Below are positions 37,310-46,841 of a stretch of DNA of 64,000 bases, one piece after another; the first letter of the stretch is position 1; every line of letters starts with the position of its first letter. This DNA comes from Sphingobium sp. CCH11-B1 (GTDB lineage Bacteria; Pseudomonadota; Alphaproteobacteria; Sphingomonadales; Sphingomonadaceae). The notes below the pieces were generated by a model that had not been told where the DNA came from, did no database searches, and saw only the letters and a list, made by a program, of their open reading frames with translations. The translations under genes were made by a program, and so were the position numbers. Location of the stretch: positions 1 to 64,000 of the forward strand of contig NZ_LSJY01000003.1 in the NCBI RefSeq assembly GCF_001556865.1, read 5' to 3'.

Positions 37310-40012
37310 GTGACAGCGATGAACAGCAGCATGAGGCAGCGCCCGGTCGTGGCCGCCCTGTTGGCGACGACGATGATCGCGGGCCTGCCCATCGCGGCCA
37401 TGGCCCAATCCGCGCCCGCGTCCGCGCCGGCCGCCGCTTCGACCGCGCCCGCCGTGACGCCGGCGGGTGCGCCGCTGGGCACGATCGGGTCGATCACCGT
37501 CACCGGCACGCAGCGGCTGGAGCCGGACACGGTCCTTTCCTACACCAAGCTGCGCCAGGGCCAGCCCTTCAGCCAGGAGAGCCTGGATCAGGCGCTGCGC
37601 GACCTTTACGAGACGGAACTGTTCGCCGACGTCCAGATCCGCAACGACAATGGCGCGCTGACGGTCCAGGTGAAGGAAAACCCGGTCATCAACCGCATCG
37701 TCCTTGAAGGTAATAAGCGCCTCAAGGAAGACAAGATACGTCCTGAAATAAAACTGGCTCCGCGCCAGATCTATACCCGATCGAAGGTCCGCGCGGATGT
37801 CGCCCGCATCATCGAGCTGTACCGCCGGCAGGGCCGTTTCGCCGCGACGATCGAGCCCAAGATGGTCCAGCTGGACCAGAACCGCGTCGACATCGTGTTC
37901 GAGATCAGCGAGGGGCCCAAGTCCAAGGTCCGCCAGATCAACATCATCGGGAACGAGAAGTTCAAGGACGGCGAACTGCGCAGCCAGATGGTCACGAAGC
38001 AGTCGCGCTGGTTCCGCATCTTTTCGTCGGGCACCAGCTACGATCCCGATCGCCTGGCCTATGACCAGCAGAAGCTGCGCCAATTCTACCTGACCGAAGG
38101 CTATGCCGACTTCCGCGTGATTTCCGCCGTGGCGGAACTGACGCCGGACAAGCAGGACTTCATCATCACCTATGTGGTGGAAGAAGGGGACCGCTACAAA
38201 TTCGGCGACGTGAAGGTCGAATCGGACATTCGGGACCTGTCCGGCGAGGCGCTGACGAAGACGCTGCCGATGAAGAAGGGCGACTGGTACAACGCCAAGC
38301 AGGTCGAGGACACGGTCGACACGCTCAGCGAGACGGCGGGCCTGTTCGGCTATGCCTTCGCGGACGTGTCGCCGGACTTCAACCGGTCCAAGGAAGACCT
38401 GACGATGGGGATCAATTTCCGCATCGGCAACGCGCCGCGGGTCTATGTGGAACGCGTCGACATCAACGGCAACACGCTGACGCAGGACAAGGTCGTGCGC
38501 CGCGAGTTCCGCCTGGCCGAAGGCGACGCCTTCAACAGCTTCCTGGTCAAGCGGTCGAAGGACCGGATCAACTCGCTGGGCTTCTTCCAGGAGAAGCTGG
38601 ACATCGAGCAGAAGCCCGGCTCCGCGCCCGACCGCATCGTGCTGGAAACGAACGTGCAGGAAAAATCGACCGGCGAGCTGTCGCTGTCGGCCGGCTATTC
38701 CTCGCTGGAACGCTTCATCGTGTCGGCGTCGATCACCCAGCGCAATTTCCGCGGCAAGGGCCAGGAACTGCGGACCTCGGTCAATTATTCGGCCTATTCC
38801 AAGTCGGTGGAAGTGGGCTTCACCGAACCCTATTTCATGGACAAGAATATCGCCATCGGTGGCGACATCTACCGCCGCGACCTCAACAGCTTCCGGTTCC
38901 TGGGCAACAGCACCAACGACCGCGACACCACCTATGAGCAGACCACGACCGGTTTCCAGCTGCGCGCGGGTCTCTCTGTCACCGAATATATCTCGCTGGC
39001 GCTGCGCTACAGCCTGAACTTCGACAATGTGACGCTCGACCGCGCCACCTATTATTCCGATCCCGACGGCGCGGGTCCGTTGGCCGAACGGTGCGACCCG
39101 CTGCTCGCCGGCCGCTATCTGTGCGACGCCATCGGCAAGCGTACGACCTCCTCGATCGGCTATTCGCTGATCTACGACACGCGCGACAATCGCATCCGTC
39201 CGACCCGCGGCAACAATGTCGTGCTGAGCCAGGATTTCGCGGGCCTGGGCGGCAGCGTCCGCTATGTCCGTACCCGCGTGAATGCCGGCAAATATTGGGC
39301 GCTGGGCAGCGGCTTCATCTTCTCGGTCACTGGCGAGGGCGGCTATATCCATTCGCTCGAAGGGCAGCGGACCGATCCGGACGGCTTCCCGACCGAGCGC
39401 ATCCGCCTGGTCGACCGCTTCTTCCTGGGCGAACCGCAGATCCGCGGCTTCAACATCCGCGGCGTCGGTCCGCGCGTGAAGCGCTATTTCCTCCAGGCGA
39501 CCACCGACAGCAACGGCGCGACCACCGGCTATGAGCGGGTCAACGGCAACCAGAATGTGTCGGACGACGCGCTGGGCGGCCGGATTTATTATATGTCGCG
39601 CGCTGAACTCGAAATCCCGCTGGGATCGGGCGCGCGCGAGATGGGGCTGCGTCCGTCCATCTATGTGGACGCCGGCGCCGTCGCGGGCATCAAGGACCCG
39701 GTCCTCGTCAACGGCACCGGCAGCTTTGCCGGCTATTGCGATCCCACCACGGCCGCGCCCACCGGATCGACCAGGGTGCGCGCGACCGGCAGCGCCCGCG
39801 CGCCGGTATGCGGCACGAACTTCAGCTTCGCGGGCGGCAATTTCGAGGAAGAATATCTCGGCGACACGCTCAAGCCGCGTGTGTCCGTGGGCTTTGGCGT
39901 CAACTGGAACTCGCCCTTCGGCCCGTTCCGCATCGATATCGCCAAGGCCCTGCTCAAGGAACCAGGGGACGACACCAAGCTCATCACCTTCAACGTAGGG
40001 ACTCAATTCTGA
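37310..40012 (+). CDS. bamA: Outer membrane protein assembly factor BamA
   Basis: BamA inserts beta-barrel proteins into the outer membrane. The predicted 900 aa protein has a signal peptide (cleavage near AMAQ-SA), an Ala/Pro-rich linker, five POTRA domains from IGSITVTGTQRL to about residue 430, and a C-terminal 16-strand barrel with the signature RGF (QIRGFNIRGVGP), ending in Phe. GTG 37310 is chosen because GAGG lies 8 bases upstream; ATG 37319 is an in-frame alternative. The terminal TGATG overlaps ompH. Confidence 0.95.
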   Translation: MTAMNSSMRQRPVVAALLATTMIAGLPIAAMAQSAPASAPAAASTAPAVTPAGAPLGTIGSITVTGTQRLEPDTVLSYTKLRQGQPFSQESLDQALRDLYETELFADVQIRNDNGALTVQVKENPVINRIVLEGNKRLKEDKIRPEIKLAPRQIYTRSKVRADVARIIELYRRQGRFAATIEPKMVQLDQNRVDIVFEISEGPKSKVRQINIIGNEKFKDGELRSQMVTKQSRWFRIFSSGTSYDPDRLAYDQQKLRQFYLTEGYADFRVISAVAELTPDKQDFIITYVVEEGDRYKFGDVKVESDIRDLSGEALTKTLPMKKGDWYNAKQVEDTVDTLSETAGLFGYAFADVSPDFNRSKEDLTMGINFRIGNAPRVYVERVDINGNTLTQDKVVRREFRLAEGDAFNSFLVKRSKDRINSLGFFQEKLDIEQKPGSAPDRIVLETNVQEKSTGELSLSAGYSSLERFIVSASITQRNFRGKGQELRTSVNYSAYSKSVEVGFTEPYFMDKNIAIGGDIYRRDLNSFRFLGNSTNDRDTTYEQTTTGFQLRAGLSVTEYISLALRYSLNFDNVTLDRATYYSDPDGAGPLAERCDPLLAGRYLCDAIGKRTTSSIGYSLIYDTRDNRIRPTRGNNVVLSQDFAGLGGSVRYVRTRVNAGKYWALGSGFIFSVTGEGGYIHSLEGQRTDPDGFPTERIRLVDRFFLGEPQIRGFNIRGVGPRVKRYFLQATTDSNGATTGYERVNGNQNVSDDALGGRIYYMSRAELEIPLGSGAREMGLRPSIYVDAGAVAGIKDPVLVNGTGSFAGYCDPTTAAPTGSTRVRATGSARAPVCGTNFSFAGGNFEEEYLGDTLKPRVSVGFGVNWNSPFGPFRIDIAKALLKEPGDDTKLITFNVGTQF

Positions 40013-40689
40013 TGAAGACGATTATCAAGGCCGCGGCGCTGACGCTGGCGCCCATGACTGCCATCGCGGCGACTGCGATTTCTTTGGCCGCCGTGCCGGC
40101 CGCCGCCCAGACCAAGTCGGGCATCGCGGTCGTCGATCTGGAGGAAGCCGTCGCCCGCAGCGCCGCCTTCACCACGGCGATGACGCAGATGCAGACCACC
40201 TACAAGCCGCAGATCGACCAGATCAACACGCGCCGCACCGCGATCGAGACCGATCTCAAGGCGAAGAATGACGCGCTGCAGGCTGCGTACAAGGCCGCCG
40301 GCAACAAGCCGACCCCGGCGATCGAGACCCAGTATCAGCAGTTGCAGCAGGCCCAGCAGAACGGCCAGGCCGAATTGCAGCGGCTGAGCCAGCCGGTGCA
40401 GCTCGCCCGCGCCTATGTCGAGCAGCAGATCGTCGCCAAGCTGGATGATGCGCTGAAGGCCGCGACCGCGAAGACCAAGTCGGAAATCGTGTTCAAGAAG
40501 GGCGCGACCGAAAGCTTCGGCGCCGGCGCGGACATCACCCCCGCCGTCATCACCGAACTCAACGCGCTGGTGCCCAGCGTCGGCATCACCCCGCCGGCCG
40601 GCTGGCAGCCGGGTCAGGCGCAGGGTGCGGCACCCGCGCCTGCGGCCGCCGCTCCGGCGACCCCGGCGCAGGCTCCCAAGTCGCGCTGA
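40012..40689 (+). CDS. OmpH/Skp-family periplasmic chaperone
   Basis: This 225 aa protein has a signal peptide (to about AAAQ), then the OmpH core with a long Gln-rich coiled coil (residues about 60-145). Skp holds unfolded outer membrane proteins for BamA, and the gene directly follows bamA with a one-base TGATG overlap. The Ala/Pro/Gln-rich C-terminal extension of about 35 residues is longer than in E. coli Skp and is of low complexity. Confidence 0.88.
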   Translation: MKTIIKAAALTLAPMTAIAATAISLAAVPAAAQTKSGIAVVDLEEAVARSAAFTTAMTQMQTTYKPQIDQINTRRTAIETDLKAKNDALQAAYKAAGNKPTPAIETQYQQLQQAQQNGQAELQRLSQPVQLARAYVEQQIVAKLDDALKAATAKTKSEIVFKKGATESFGAGADITPAVITELNALVPSVGITPPAGWQPGQAQGAAPAPAAAAPATPAQAPKSR

Positions 40690-40698
40690 TATAAAAAG

Positions 40699-41175
40699 AT
40701 GACGGGGGAGGTTGAATCGACCGCGCGTGGCCCGATGGATGTCCGTCGGGTCATGGCTGCACTGCCGCACCGCTATCCGATGCTGCTTGTCGACCGCGTG
40801 GTGTCGCTGGTGCCCAACCAGTCGATCCATGCGGTGAAGGCCGTGTCGATGAACGAGCCGTTCTTCCAGGGGCATTTCCCGGGGCGGCCGATCATGCCCG
40901 GCGTCCTGATCGTGGAGGCGATGGCGCAGGCGGCGGGCGTGCTGGCGGTCGATTCGATGAACCTCGCCGATTCGGGCAAGCTCGTCTATTTCATGAGCAT
41001 CGACGGCGCGAAGTTCCGCTCTCCGGTAGAGCCGGGCTGCCTGCTCGACTTGCATGTGGACGCGACGCAGTTCCGCGGCGCGGTCTGCAAGTTCCGCGGC
41101 AAGGCGATGGTCGACGGCAAGCTGGCCGCCGAGGCGCAGTTCGTCGCGATGATCGCCGATCCGCCCAAGGACTGA
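40699..41175 (+). CDS. fabZ: 3-hydroxyacyl-ACP dehydratase FabZ
   Basis: FabZ dehydrates beta-hydroxyacyl-ACPs in fatty acid elongation. The 158 aa hotdog protein has [18 protein letters not shown] and the catalytic helix [20 protein letters not shown] with active His and Glu. The first ~12 residues are a variable extension. It sits 9 bases after ompH; the usual lpxD and lpxA genes of this cluster are not here. Confidence 0.95.
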   Translation: MTGEVESTARGPMDVRRVMAALPHRYPMLLVDRVVSLVPNQSIHAVKAVSMNEPFFQGHFPGRPIMPGVLIVEAMAQAAGVLAVDSMNLADSGKLVYFMSIDGAKFRSPVEPGCLLDLHVDATQFRGAVCKFRGKAMVDGKLAAEAQFVAMIADPPKD

Positions 41176-41188
41176 CGCGGAACTTGCT

Positions 41189-41263
41189 CGTCATGCCGGC
41201 GCAGGCTGGCATCTTCCTGCCAGTGCGCGCCACAATGAGACCCCGGCTTTCGCTGGGATGACG
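41189..41263. repeat. Dispersed CGTCAT...ATGACG-type palindromic repeat
   Basis: The ends are CGTCAT (41189-41194) and ATGACG (41258-41263), with inner CCCCGGCTTTCGCTGGG. This matches a dispersed repeat type common in proteobacterial genomes. It fills most of the 202-base fabZ-rpmE gap. Confidence 0.5.
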
Positions 41264-41377
41264 ATTGGGGGGCAGGCTTATCCCTTGCCAATTGCCCCGC
41301 GAACCGCTAACGGCGCGCCTTCGCATTTTTTCGCATCCGGCCGGTCGGAAACCGGCCACTATAGGAGCATCACCGCC

Positions 41378-41602
41378 ATGAAGGCCGATACCCACCCCGA
41401 TTACCACATGATCACCGTCCAGATGACCGACGGCACCACCTTCCAGACCCGCTCGACCTGGGGCAAGGAAGGCGACACGCTGGCGCTCGACATCGATCCC
41501 AAGTCGCACCCGGCCTGGACGGGCGGCAACCGCCAGCTCGACACCGGCGGCCAGGTGGCGCGCTTCAACAAGCGTTTCGGCGGCCTGACGCTGAAGAAGT
41601 AA
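41378..41602 (+). CDS. rpmE: 50S ribosomal protein bL31
   Basis: bL31 bridges the large subunit and the 30S head. The 74 aa protein begins [14 protein letters not shown] and contains [26 protein letters not shown] and RFNKRFGGL. It lacks the zinc-binding cysteines, so it is the C-minus form usual in alphaproteobacteria. AGGAG at 41363-41367 supports ATG 41378. A strong terminator follows. Confidence 0.95.
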   Translation: MKADTHPDYHMITVQMTDGTTFQTRSTWGKEGDTLALDIDPKSHPAWTGGNRQLDTGGQVARFNKRFGGLTLKK

Positions 41603-41625
41603 TCGGCCTTAGCGGGTTTGAGATG

Positions 41626-41659
41626 AAGGGGGCGCTCCGGGGACGGGGCGCCCTTTTTT
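41626..41659 (+). terminator. Intrinsic terminator of rpmE
   Basis: GGGCGC (41630-41635) pairs with GCGCCC (41648-41653), with further pairing both ways, followed by TTTTTT (41654-41659). Confidence 0.85.
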
Positions 41660-41743
41660 GCTTGTGATTGGACCTGCCATTGTGGTGGACATCGTCATTG
41701 CAGGTTGGCGGAGGCGATCCGCCGAGGGGGAGGGACCGATCAG

Positions 41744-42259
41744 ATGATTTCATTGTTGCTGCTTGCCGGTGCTGTCGCGGGCGTATCGGACATAGACGTG
41801 GTCGCGAACAGCAAGGCTGGCATGAAACTCTGTTCCAACCCCGACGTCGCCACCAAAACATGTTCGACAATTGCCTCCTACACCGCCGCTGAAGACGGCT
41901 CGTTCGTGGAAACGGGGGAGGTTCTGCTTGCCCCAGACCAGCCGATTACACTTCAAACGTCGATTCCCGTGACAATCGACGGCGGCTCCATCTGCGGTCA
42001 GCTGACTGACGCCGCCCTTGAAGGTGCGAAGGTGAGGGTTGGTGGCGCGCTGTTGCCACCAGACCGTCACGCGATGGCGCTGAAAAGTCTGATTGCCAAG
42101 CTCAAGCCGCTTGTCGGCAAAAAGACATGTGATGGCCTGAGGATGGAGGGCGGCAGGCTGATGAAATATGGTCAGGTGGAACGTGTCGACGTGAACCTGC
42201 CGGGCAAGCCTGTGATCTGGATCGCAGCCGATAGCGGCTACAGGGTCGCGCCTCGCTGA
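41744..42259 (+). CDS. Unknown secreted protein with conserved cysteines
   Basis: This 171 aa protein starts with a short signal peptide (MISLLLLAGAVAG). The mature part has Cys residues at KLCSNPD, KTCSTI, GSICGQL and KKTCDGL, probably forming two disulfides in the periplasm. No domain is recognised. ATG 41744 is preferred over 41705 because it begins exactly at the signal peptide and has GGAGGGA upstream. Its 3' end overlaps the convergent aroB gene by 22 bases. It is likely a lineage-specific envelope protein. Confidence 0.65.
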   Translation: MISLLLLAGAVAGVSDIDVVANSKAGMKLCSNPDVATKTCSTIASYTAAEDGSFVETGEVLLAPDQPITLQTSIPVTIDGGSICGQLTDAALEGAKVRVGGALLPPDRHAMALKSLIAKLKPLVGKKTCDGLRMEGGRLMKYGQVERVDVNLPGKPVIWIAADSGYRVAPR

Positions 42260-43365
42260 GCTTTCGCCCGATCCTCGTCCAGGAACGCCGCCACGTCGTC
42301 CAGCGCGACGTCCTTCGACAGGAAGGTCTGGCCGATGCCGCGGGCGAGGAGGAAGGGGAGGGTGCCCGCTGCCATCTTCTTGTCGTGGAGCATGTGCGCG
42401 ACCAGCGCCGGGCCGTTAGCGGTGACATGAGCGGTGGCGAGGTCGTAGGGCAGGCCCACGGCCTTCAAATGAGCGGTCACGCGGTCAGCATCCTCCTGCG
42501 GGCAGAGGCCAAGCCGCGCGGAATAGCGGAAGGCGAGCGCCATGCCCGCCGCGACGCCTTCGCCGTGCAGCAGCGTGTCGGAAAAGCCCGTGTCCGCCTC
42601 CAGCGCATGGCCGAAGGTGTGGCCGAGGTTGAGCAGCGCGCGGCGGCCCGATGTCTCGCGTTCGTCGTCGGCGACGATGGCGGCCTTGGCGCGAACGCTT
42701 CGTTCGATGGCATGGACGCGCGCTTGCGCGTCGCCGGCGAGCAGGCGATGGCCGTCGCTTTCGCACCAGGCGAAGAAATCGGGATCGTCGATCAGCCCAT
42801 ATTTGACGACTTCGGCATAGCCGGCGCGGGTTTCGCGCGGGGGCAGGCTGTCGAGGGTCGAAGGATCGATCAGCACCAAAGCGGGCTGGTAGAAGCTGCC
42901 GACCAGATTCTTGCCCGCGCGCGTGTTGATCGCGGTCTTGCCGCCGACCGACGAATCGACCTGGGCCAGCAGGGTTGTTGGAAGCTGGATGAAGTGACAG
43001 CCGCGCTTCAGGATGGACGCGGCAAAGCCCACCAGATCGCCGATGACCCCGCCGCCCAGCGCGACGACATGGTCGCCCCGCTCGATCTCCAGCGCCAGCA
43101 GCGCGTCGAGCAACTGTTCCAGATGGCGCCAGCTCTTGGTCTGTTCGCCCGCCGGCAGGATGATGGGTTCGACCGTCACGTCGCTTGCGCGCAGGGCCGC
43201 GTCGAGGCGCGGCAATTGCGCGGCGGCGACATGCGTGTCGGTGACCACCACCAGCCGCCCCTTGCGCGCATGGCGGGACAGAAGATCGCCGGCGCGGTCG
43301 AGCGCCCCCTGTTCGATCACTATGTCGTAACTGCGCGCGTCCAGCGCCACGCGGACTAATGCCAT
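42238..43365 (-). CDS. aroB: 3-dehydroquinate synthase
   Basis: AroB cyclises DAHP to 3-dehydroquinate in the shikimate pathway, using NAD and zinc. The 375 aa protein has VALGGGVIGDLVGFAASI, LPTTLLAQVDSSVGGKT and the zinc-binding pair in RALLNLGHTFGHALE and LLHGEGV. Length is normal. The start overlaps the end of aroK by 10 bases, so the order aroK-aroB on the minus strand is coupled. Confidence 0.96.
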   Translation of the reverse strand: MALVRVALDARSYDIVIEQGALDRAGDLLSRHARKGRLVVVTDTHVAAAQLPRLDAALRASDVTVEPIILPAGEQTKSWRHLEQLLDALLALEIERGDHVVALGGGVIGDLVGFAASILKRGCHFIQLPTTLLAQVDSSVGGKTAINTRAGKNLVGSFYQPALVLIDPSTLDSLPPRETRAGYAEVVKYGLIDDPDFFAWCESDGHRLLAGDAQARVHAIERSVRAKAAIVADDERETSGRRALLNLGHTFGHALEADTGFSDTLLHGEGVAAGMALAFRYSARLGLCPQEDADRVTAHLKAVGLPYDLATAHVTANGPALVAHMLHDKKMAAGTLPFLLARGIGQTFLSKDVALDDVAAFLDEDRAKAQRGATL

Positions 43366-43904
43366 GCCGTCAGTTGCTCCATGATGCGCTCCACCGCGAC
43401 CTCGTGCGGGGCGGCGATGCTCTTCACGTGGATCGGCGCGAGCGCATAGATCGGGTTCCGCGTAGCCGCCAGTTCGGTCAGCACGGCGCGGGGATCCTTG
43501 CCCTTCAGCAGCGGGCGGCTGTCGCGCCGCGCCACGCGATCCACCAATATGTCGATGTCGGCGTCCAGCCAGATGGCGGTCGCGCTGTCCAGGATCAGGC
43601 GGCGGGTCTCTTCCTGCATGAAGGCGCCGCCGCCGGTCGCGATCACCTTGGGCGCGCCATCCATCAGCCGGGCGATCACCCGCCGCTCGCCGTCGCGGAA
43701 ATGCGCCTCGCCATAGCGTTCGAAAATCTCCGCCACGCTCATGCCGGCGGCTTTCTCTATCTCCTCGTCCGCGTCGACGAAGCTGAGGCCCAGGCGCGCC
43801 GCCAGCCTGCGCCCGACCGTGGATTTGCCCACGCCCATCATGCCCACCAGGACGATAGGGCCACGGCCGGCCTGACTGTCGGGGATTTTGCTGTTTCGCT
43901 GCAT
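43356..43904 (-). CDS. aroK: Shikimate kinase
   Basis: AroK phosphorylates shikimate. The 182 aa protein has the P-loop GMMGVGKST, shikimate-binding DADEEIEK, FRDGERRV and GGGAFM, and the adenine-lid RDSRPLLKG. The start at 43904 (MQRNSKIP) gives a normal length; the longer frame upstream overlaps divergent genes. It heads the aroK-aroB pair, which is divergent from the small membrane protein at 44002. Confidence 0.95.
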   Translation of the reverse strand: MQRNSKIPDSQAGRGPIVLVGMMGVGKSTVGRRLAARLGLSFVDADEEIEKAAGMSVAEIFERYGEAHFRDGERRVIARLMDGAPKVIATGGGAFMQEETRRLILDSATAIWLDADIDILVDRVARRDSRPLLKGKDPRAVLTELAATRNPIYALAPIHVKSIAAPHEVAVERIMEQLTAWH

Positions 43905-44001
43905 GGCTTGCGGGGCTATACAGCCAGCCGTCGCAGAGGCAAATCGCATCTTTCCCCCGGACGTCGGGCCTTGCAGGCTCGTCAGCTTAAGCCAAGGATT
44001 T

Positions 44002-44190
44002 ATGAAGAATAATCGCAACTTCGGCAGTTTCGATAGCAGTGCGCGCCGCCGCGGCACCCGGTTGCCTGTCATTCCCATCGTCCTCGTCCTGCTGGTCGTC
44101 GCCCTGCTCGCCTTCTTCTGGTCGCGCGGCGGCGAACAGCCGCAGCAACGCGTCGAGAAGGTCATTCCCGCAGACAAGCTGGGGCAATAA
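44002..44190 (+). CDS. Small unknown single-pass membrane protein
   Basis: This 62 aa protein has a basic N-terminus (RRRGTRLPVIP), one transmembrane helix (IVLVLLVVALLAFFW) and a short periplasmic tail. AAGGA lies four bases before ATG 44002. It lies five bases before the 605 aa unknown gene and is most likely co-transcribed with it, possibly as a membrane partner. No family is recognised. Confidence 0.65.
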   Translation: MKNNRNFGSFDSSARRRGTRLPVIPIVLVLLVVALLAFFWSRGGEQPQQRVEKVIPADKLGQ

Positions 44191-44195
44191 GGCCG

Positions 44196-46013
44196 ATGCG
44201 CTGGCCGCGGGGGAACGCCAGATGGGCGGTGGGCAGCTTCGCGCTCGCGCTGGCGCTGCCCGTCGTCGCGCAGCAGGCGCCCGAATCGCTGCTGCCCCCC
44301 GGCTTTGGCGATGCGCCCGAAACGCCAGCGCCGCAGCCCTCCCGCCCGGCCCAATCGTCGCCATCCTCGCCTGCCGCGCCGGCCGTTCCGATGGTGCAGC
44401 CGCTGGACACCGGCACATCGGCCGACCTGTCGCTGCTGGACGGCGACAATGCGGCCGAGGAAATGACGCCGGAAGAACTGGCGGCCGAGAAGGCGAAATA
44501 CGACCTGCCCGATACGGCGCGCCGTTCGCTTGACCGCATCGGACCGCTGACGCCGGAGACGCGCGGCTTCGAATCCACAGCCTTCGGTGCCCAGTCCGGC
44601 AGGTATCTGGCGGCGTTGATGCGCGAAACCCATGCGCCCATCGTCTCGCGCTGGGCCTCCATCCTGCTTCGCCGCGCGCTGCTGTCGGCCACCGACACCC
44701 CGCGCGACATAGACGGGGCGGACTGGGCGGCCGAGCGCGCCTGGCTGCTGCTGCGCATGGGCGAGGCGGACAGCGCCCGGCTGATGGTGCAGAGCGTCGA
44801 TTCGGACCGCTTCACGCCGCGCCTCTATGCGGTGGCGATGGAAACCTATCTGGCGACCGCCGATCCGGCCGGGCTGTGCCCGCTGTCGGAAGGCGCGCTG
44901 CGCACCAGCAAGGCAGCAGGATGGGCCATGACCCGCGCCATCTGCCCCGCGCTGTCGGGCGATCAGGGGACGGCGAGCGGCGCGCTCAACCAGGTGCAGC
45001 GGCGCGGCGAGGTGCGCGGCGTCGATTACCGGCTGGCGGAAAAGGTGGTGGGCACCGGCTTCAACGCACGCCGTTCGGTCAAGATCGAATGGACCGGGGT
45101 CGATCGGCTGACGTCATGGCGCTACGGCCTCGCCACCGCGCTCAATGTGGAAATTCCCGAACCGCTCTATGCGACGGCGGGGAGCCATGTCCGCGCCTGG
45201 GAAGCGCGCGCGGCGGCGCTGTCGCCAATGCGGCGGCGGCCGGGCGTCGACATCGCGGCGCGGCTGGGGGTCTTTTCCAGCGCCGCGCTGGTGGGCTTTT
45301 ACGGACAGATGGGGACGGAGGGCGATCCGCCGGCGGACGTGGCCGACCGGGTGGAAGCCCTGCGCACAGCCTATTCCGGGGCGACCGTGGGCGATCGGAT
45401 CGTCGGCATGCGCAGTTGGTGGCAGGACAATGCGCACCCCGATTATGTTGGGCTGATCGCCACCGCCCGCGCCGCCGCCGCGTTGCCCGTCGCGCAGACC
45501 GATGGGCAGGATGCCGCCAATCTGGTCGCGTCGATGCTCACGGCCGGCTATGATCGCAATGCGGCACGGTGGGCGCGCGCCATCGGCCAGCTGGACGGCG
45601 CAGGGGCATCGCAATTCTGGGCCTTGCTGGCGGTCGGCGCGCCCAGCCCGGTGGTGGACATGGGCAGCGGTCGCGTCTCTTCCTATATCGAGGAGGCCGG
45701 CGCGGCGAAGGGACGGATGCTGATCGCGGCGCTGGCGGGCCTGTCGCGCCTGTCCGCCGGCGACGCGCAGTCCCTGGCGCAGGACAATGGCGTGCCGCTC
45801 GCCGCCGACAGCCGCTGGGCGCGCGCCATCGGCGCGGCGGCGCAGCGGGGCGAGAAAGCGACCGTCGCGCTGCTGGCGGCGGTGGGCATGCAGGGGAACG
45901 ACTGGTCGAAGCTGCCCCCCGGCCATCTCTATCATATCGTCGCGGCGCTGCATCGCGTTGGGCTGGATCCCGAAGCGCGGATGATCGCGGCAGAGGCGAT
46001 CAGCAGGACTTAA
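44196..46013 (+). CDS. Unknown periplasmic, helix-rich protein
   Basis: This 605 aa protein has an N-terminal signal peptide (to about VVAQQ), a Pro/Ala/Ser-rich linker of about 45 residues, and then a long helical region rich in Ala and Leu that reads like degenerate tetratricopeptide-type repeats (for example RLMVQSVDSDRF, AVAMETYLATADPAG). I do not recognise a catalytic motif. It is conserved in location between aroK and xerD as far as I recall for sphingomonads. A structural or scaffolding envelope role is likely but unproven. xerD begins one base after its stop. Confidence 0.6.
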   Translation: MRWPRGNARWAVGSFALALALPVVAQQAPESLLPPGFGDAPETPAPQPSRPAQSSPSSPAAPAVPMVQPLDTGTSADLSLLDGDNAAEEMTPEELAAEKAKYDLPDTARRSLDRIGPLTPETRGFESTAFGAQSGRYLAALMRETHAPIVSRWASILLRRALLSATDTPRDIDGADWAAERAWLLLRMGEADSARLMVQSVDSDRFTPRLYAVAMETYLATADPAGLCPLSEGALRTSKAAGWAMTRAICPALSGDQGTASGALNQVQRRGEVRGVDYRLAEKVVGTGFNARRSVKIEWTGVDRLTSWRYGLATALNVEIPEPLYATAGSHVRAWEARAAALSPMRRRPGVDIAARLGVFSSAALVGFYGQMGTEGDPPADVADRVEALRTAYSGATVGDRIVGMRSWWQDNAHPDYVGLIATARAAAALPVAQTDGQDAANLVASMLTAGYDRNAARWARAIGQLDGAGASQFWALLAVGAPSPVVDMGSGRVSSYIEEAGAAKGRMLIAALAGLSRLSAGDAQSLAQDNGVPLAADSRWARAIGAAAQRGEKATVALLAAVGMQGNDWSKLPPGHLYHIVAALHRVGLDPEARMIAAEAISRT

Positions 46014-46014
46014 G

Positions 46015-46830
46015 GTGCAGGAAGACGCCGCCCTGATCGACCGCTTCCTCGAAATGATGGCGGCGGAGCGCGGCGCGTCGAGGAATACGCTGATCGCCTA
46101 CCGGACCGACCTGGCCGGGGCGGCGGCGCTGGTCGGCGGACTGGTGGCTGCGGACAAGGATGCGCTGGCTGGCCTGTCGGCGCAATGGGCGCCGCTCGCC
46201 GCATCGTCCGTCGCGCGAAAAGCGTCGGCACTGCGCGCCTTCTACGCTTTTCTGGAGGAGGAGGGGCTGCGCGCCGACAACCCGGCTTCCGCTTTGCCCC
46301 GGCCGGTGACGCGACGGCCCTTGCCCAAGATATTGTCCACGGCGGAGGTGGACCGTTTCTTCGCGCTGATCGCGGAACGGATCGATGTCGAGCATCCCGC
46401 GCCGCTGGACCTGCGGCTGTCGGCGCTGATCGAGCTGCTCTATGGATCGGGCCTGCGTGCCAGCGAGCTGGTGTCGCTGCCGCGCCGCGCGCTGGCCGCC
46501 GATCGGCCCTTCCTGATCCTGAAGGGCAAGGGGGGGCGGGAGCGGCTGGTACCGATAGTAAAGACCCTGGCCGCCGCCGCGGGGATCGCGCCGGAACGGG
46601 TCAGCCCGCATGTGCTGCGCCATGCCTTCGCCACCCATTTGCTGGAGGGCGGGGCGGACCTGCGCGCGTTGCAGACGATGCTGGGCCATGCCGACATCGG
46701 CACGACGCAGATCTACACCCATGTCGACAGCAGGCGCTTGGTGGACCTGGTCAACCAGCGGCACCCGCTGGCCGGCATGGCGCACCGCGCGGTGCATCCC
46801 CGCGTTGACGAGGACGCGCCATCCCCCTAA
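46015..46830 (+). CDS. xerD: Tyrosine recombinase XerD
   Basis: XerD resolves chromosome dimers at dif with XerC and FtsK. The 271 aa protein has the SAM-like N-terminal domain ([20 protein letters not shown]) and the catalytic domain with R in [11 protein letters not shown] in [11 protein letters not shown]-x2-R in [15 protein letters not shown] in [10 protein letters not shown] and nucleophile Y in IYTHVD. It is shorter than E. coli XerD (298 aa). The start is GTG 46015. Neighbours are core genes, so this is the housekeeping recombinase, unlike the integrase at 3-623. Confidence 0.92.
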   Translation: MQEDAALIDRFLEMMAAERGASRNTLIAYRTDLAGAAALVGGLVAADKDALAGLSAQWAPLAASSVARKASALRAFYAFLEEEGLRADNPASALPRPVTRRPLPKILSTAEVDRFFALIAERIDVEHPAPLDLRLSALIELLYGSGLRASELVSLPRRALAADRPFLILKGKGGRERLVPIVKTLAAAAGIAPERVSPHVLRHAFATHLLEGGADLRALQTMLGHADIGTTQIYTHVDSRRLVDLVNQRHPLAGMAHRAVHPRVDEDAPSP

Positions 46831-46841
46831 CGCCTTGCGCC

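Noticed and set aside
35609..40006. 1465-codon open frame on the minus strand across rseP and bamA
   Set aside because: It is antisense to well-supported genes, rich in His/Arg/Asp as expected of a GC-rich shadow frame, and has no family-like motif.
46015..46830. Second integrase of a mobile element
   Set aside because: Gene order with accA and the envelope genes, and the full XerD catalytic set, point to the housekeeping recombinase.
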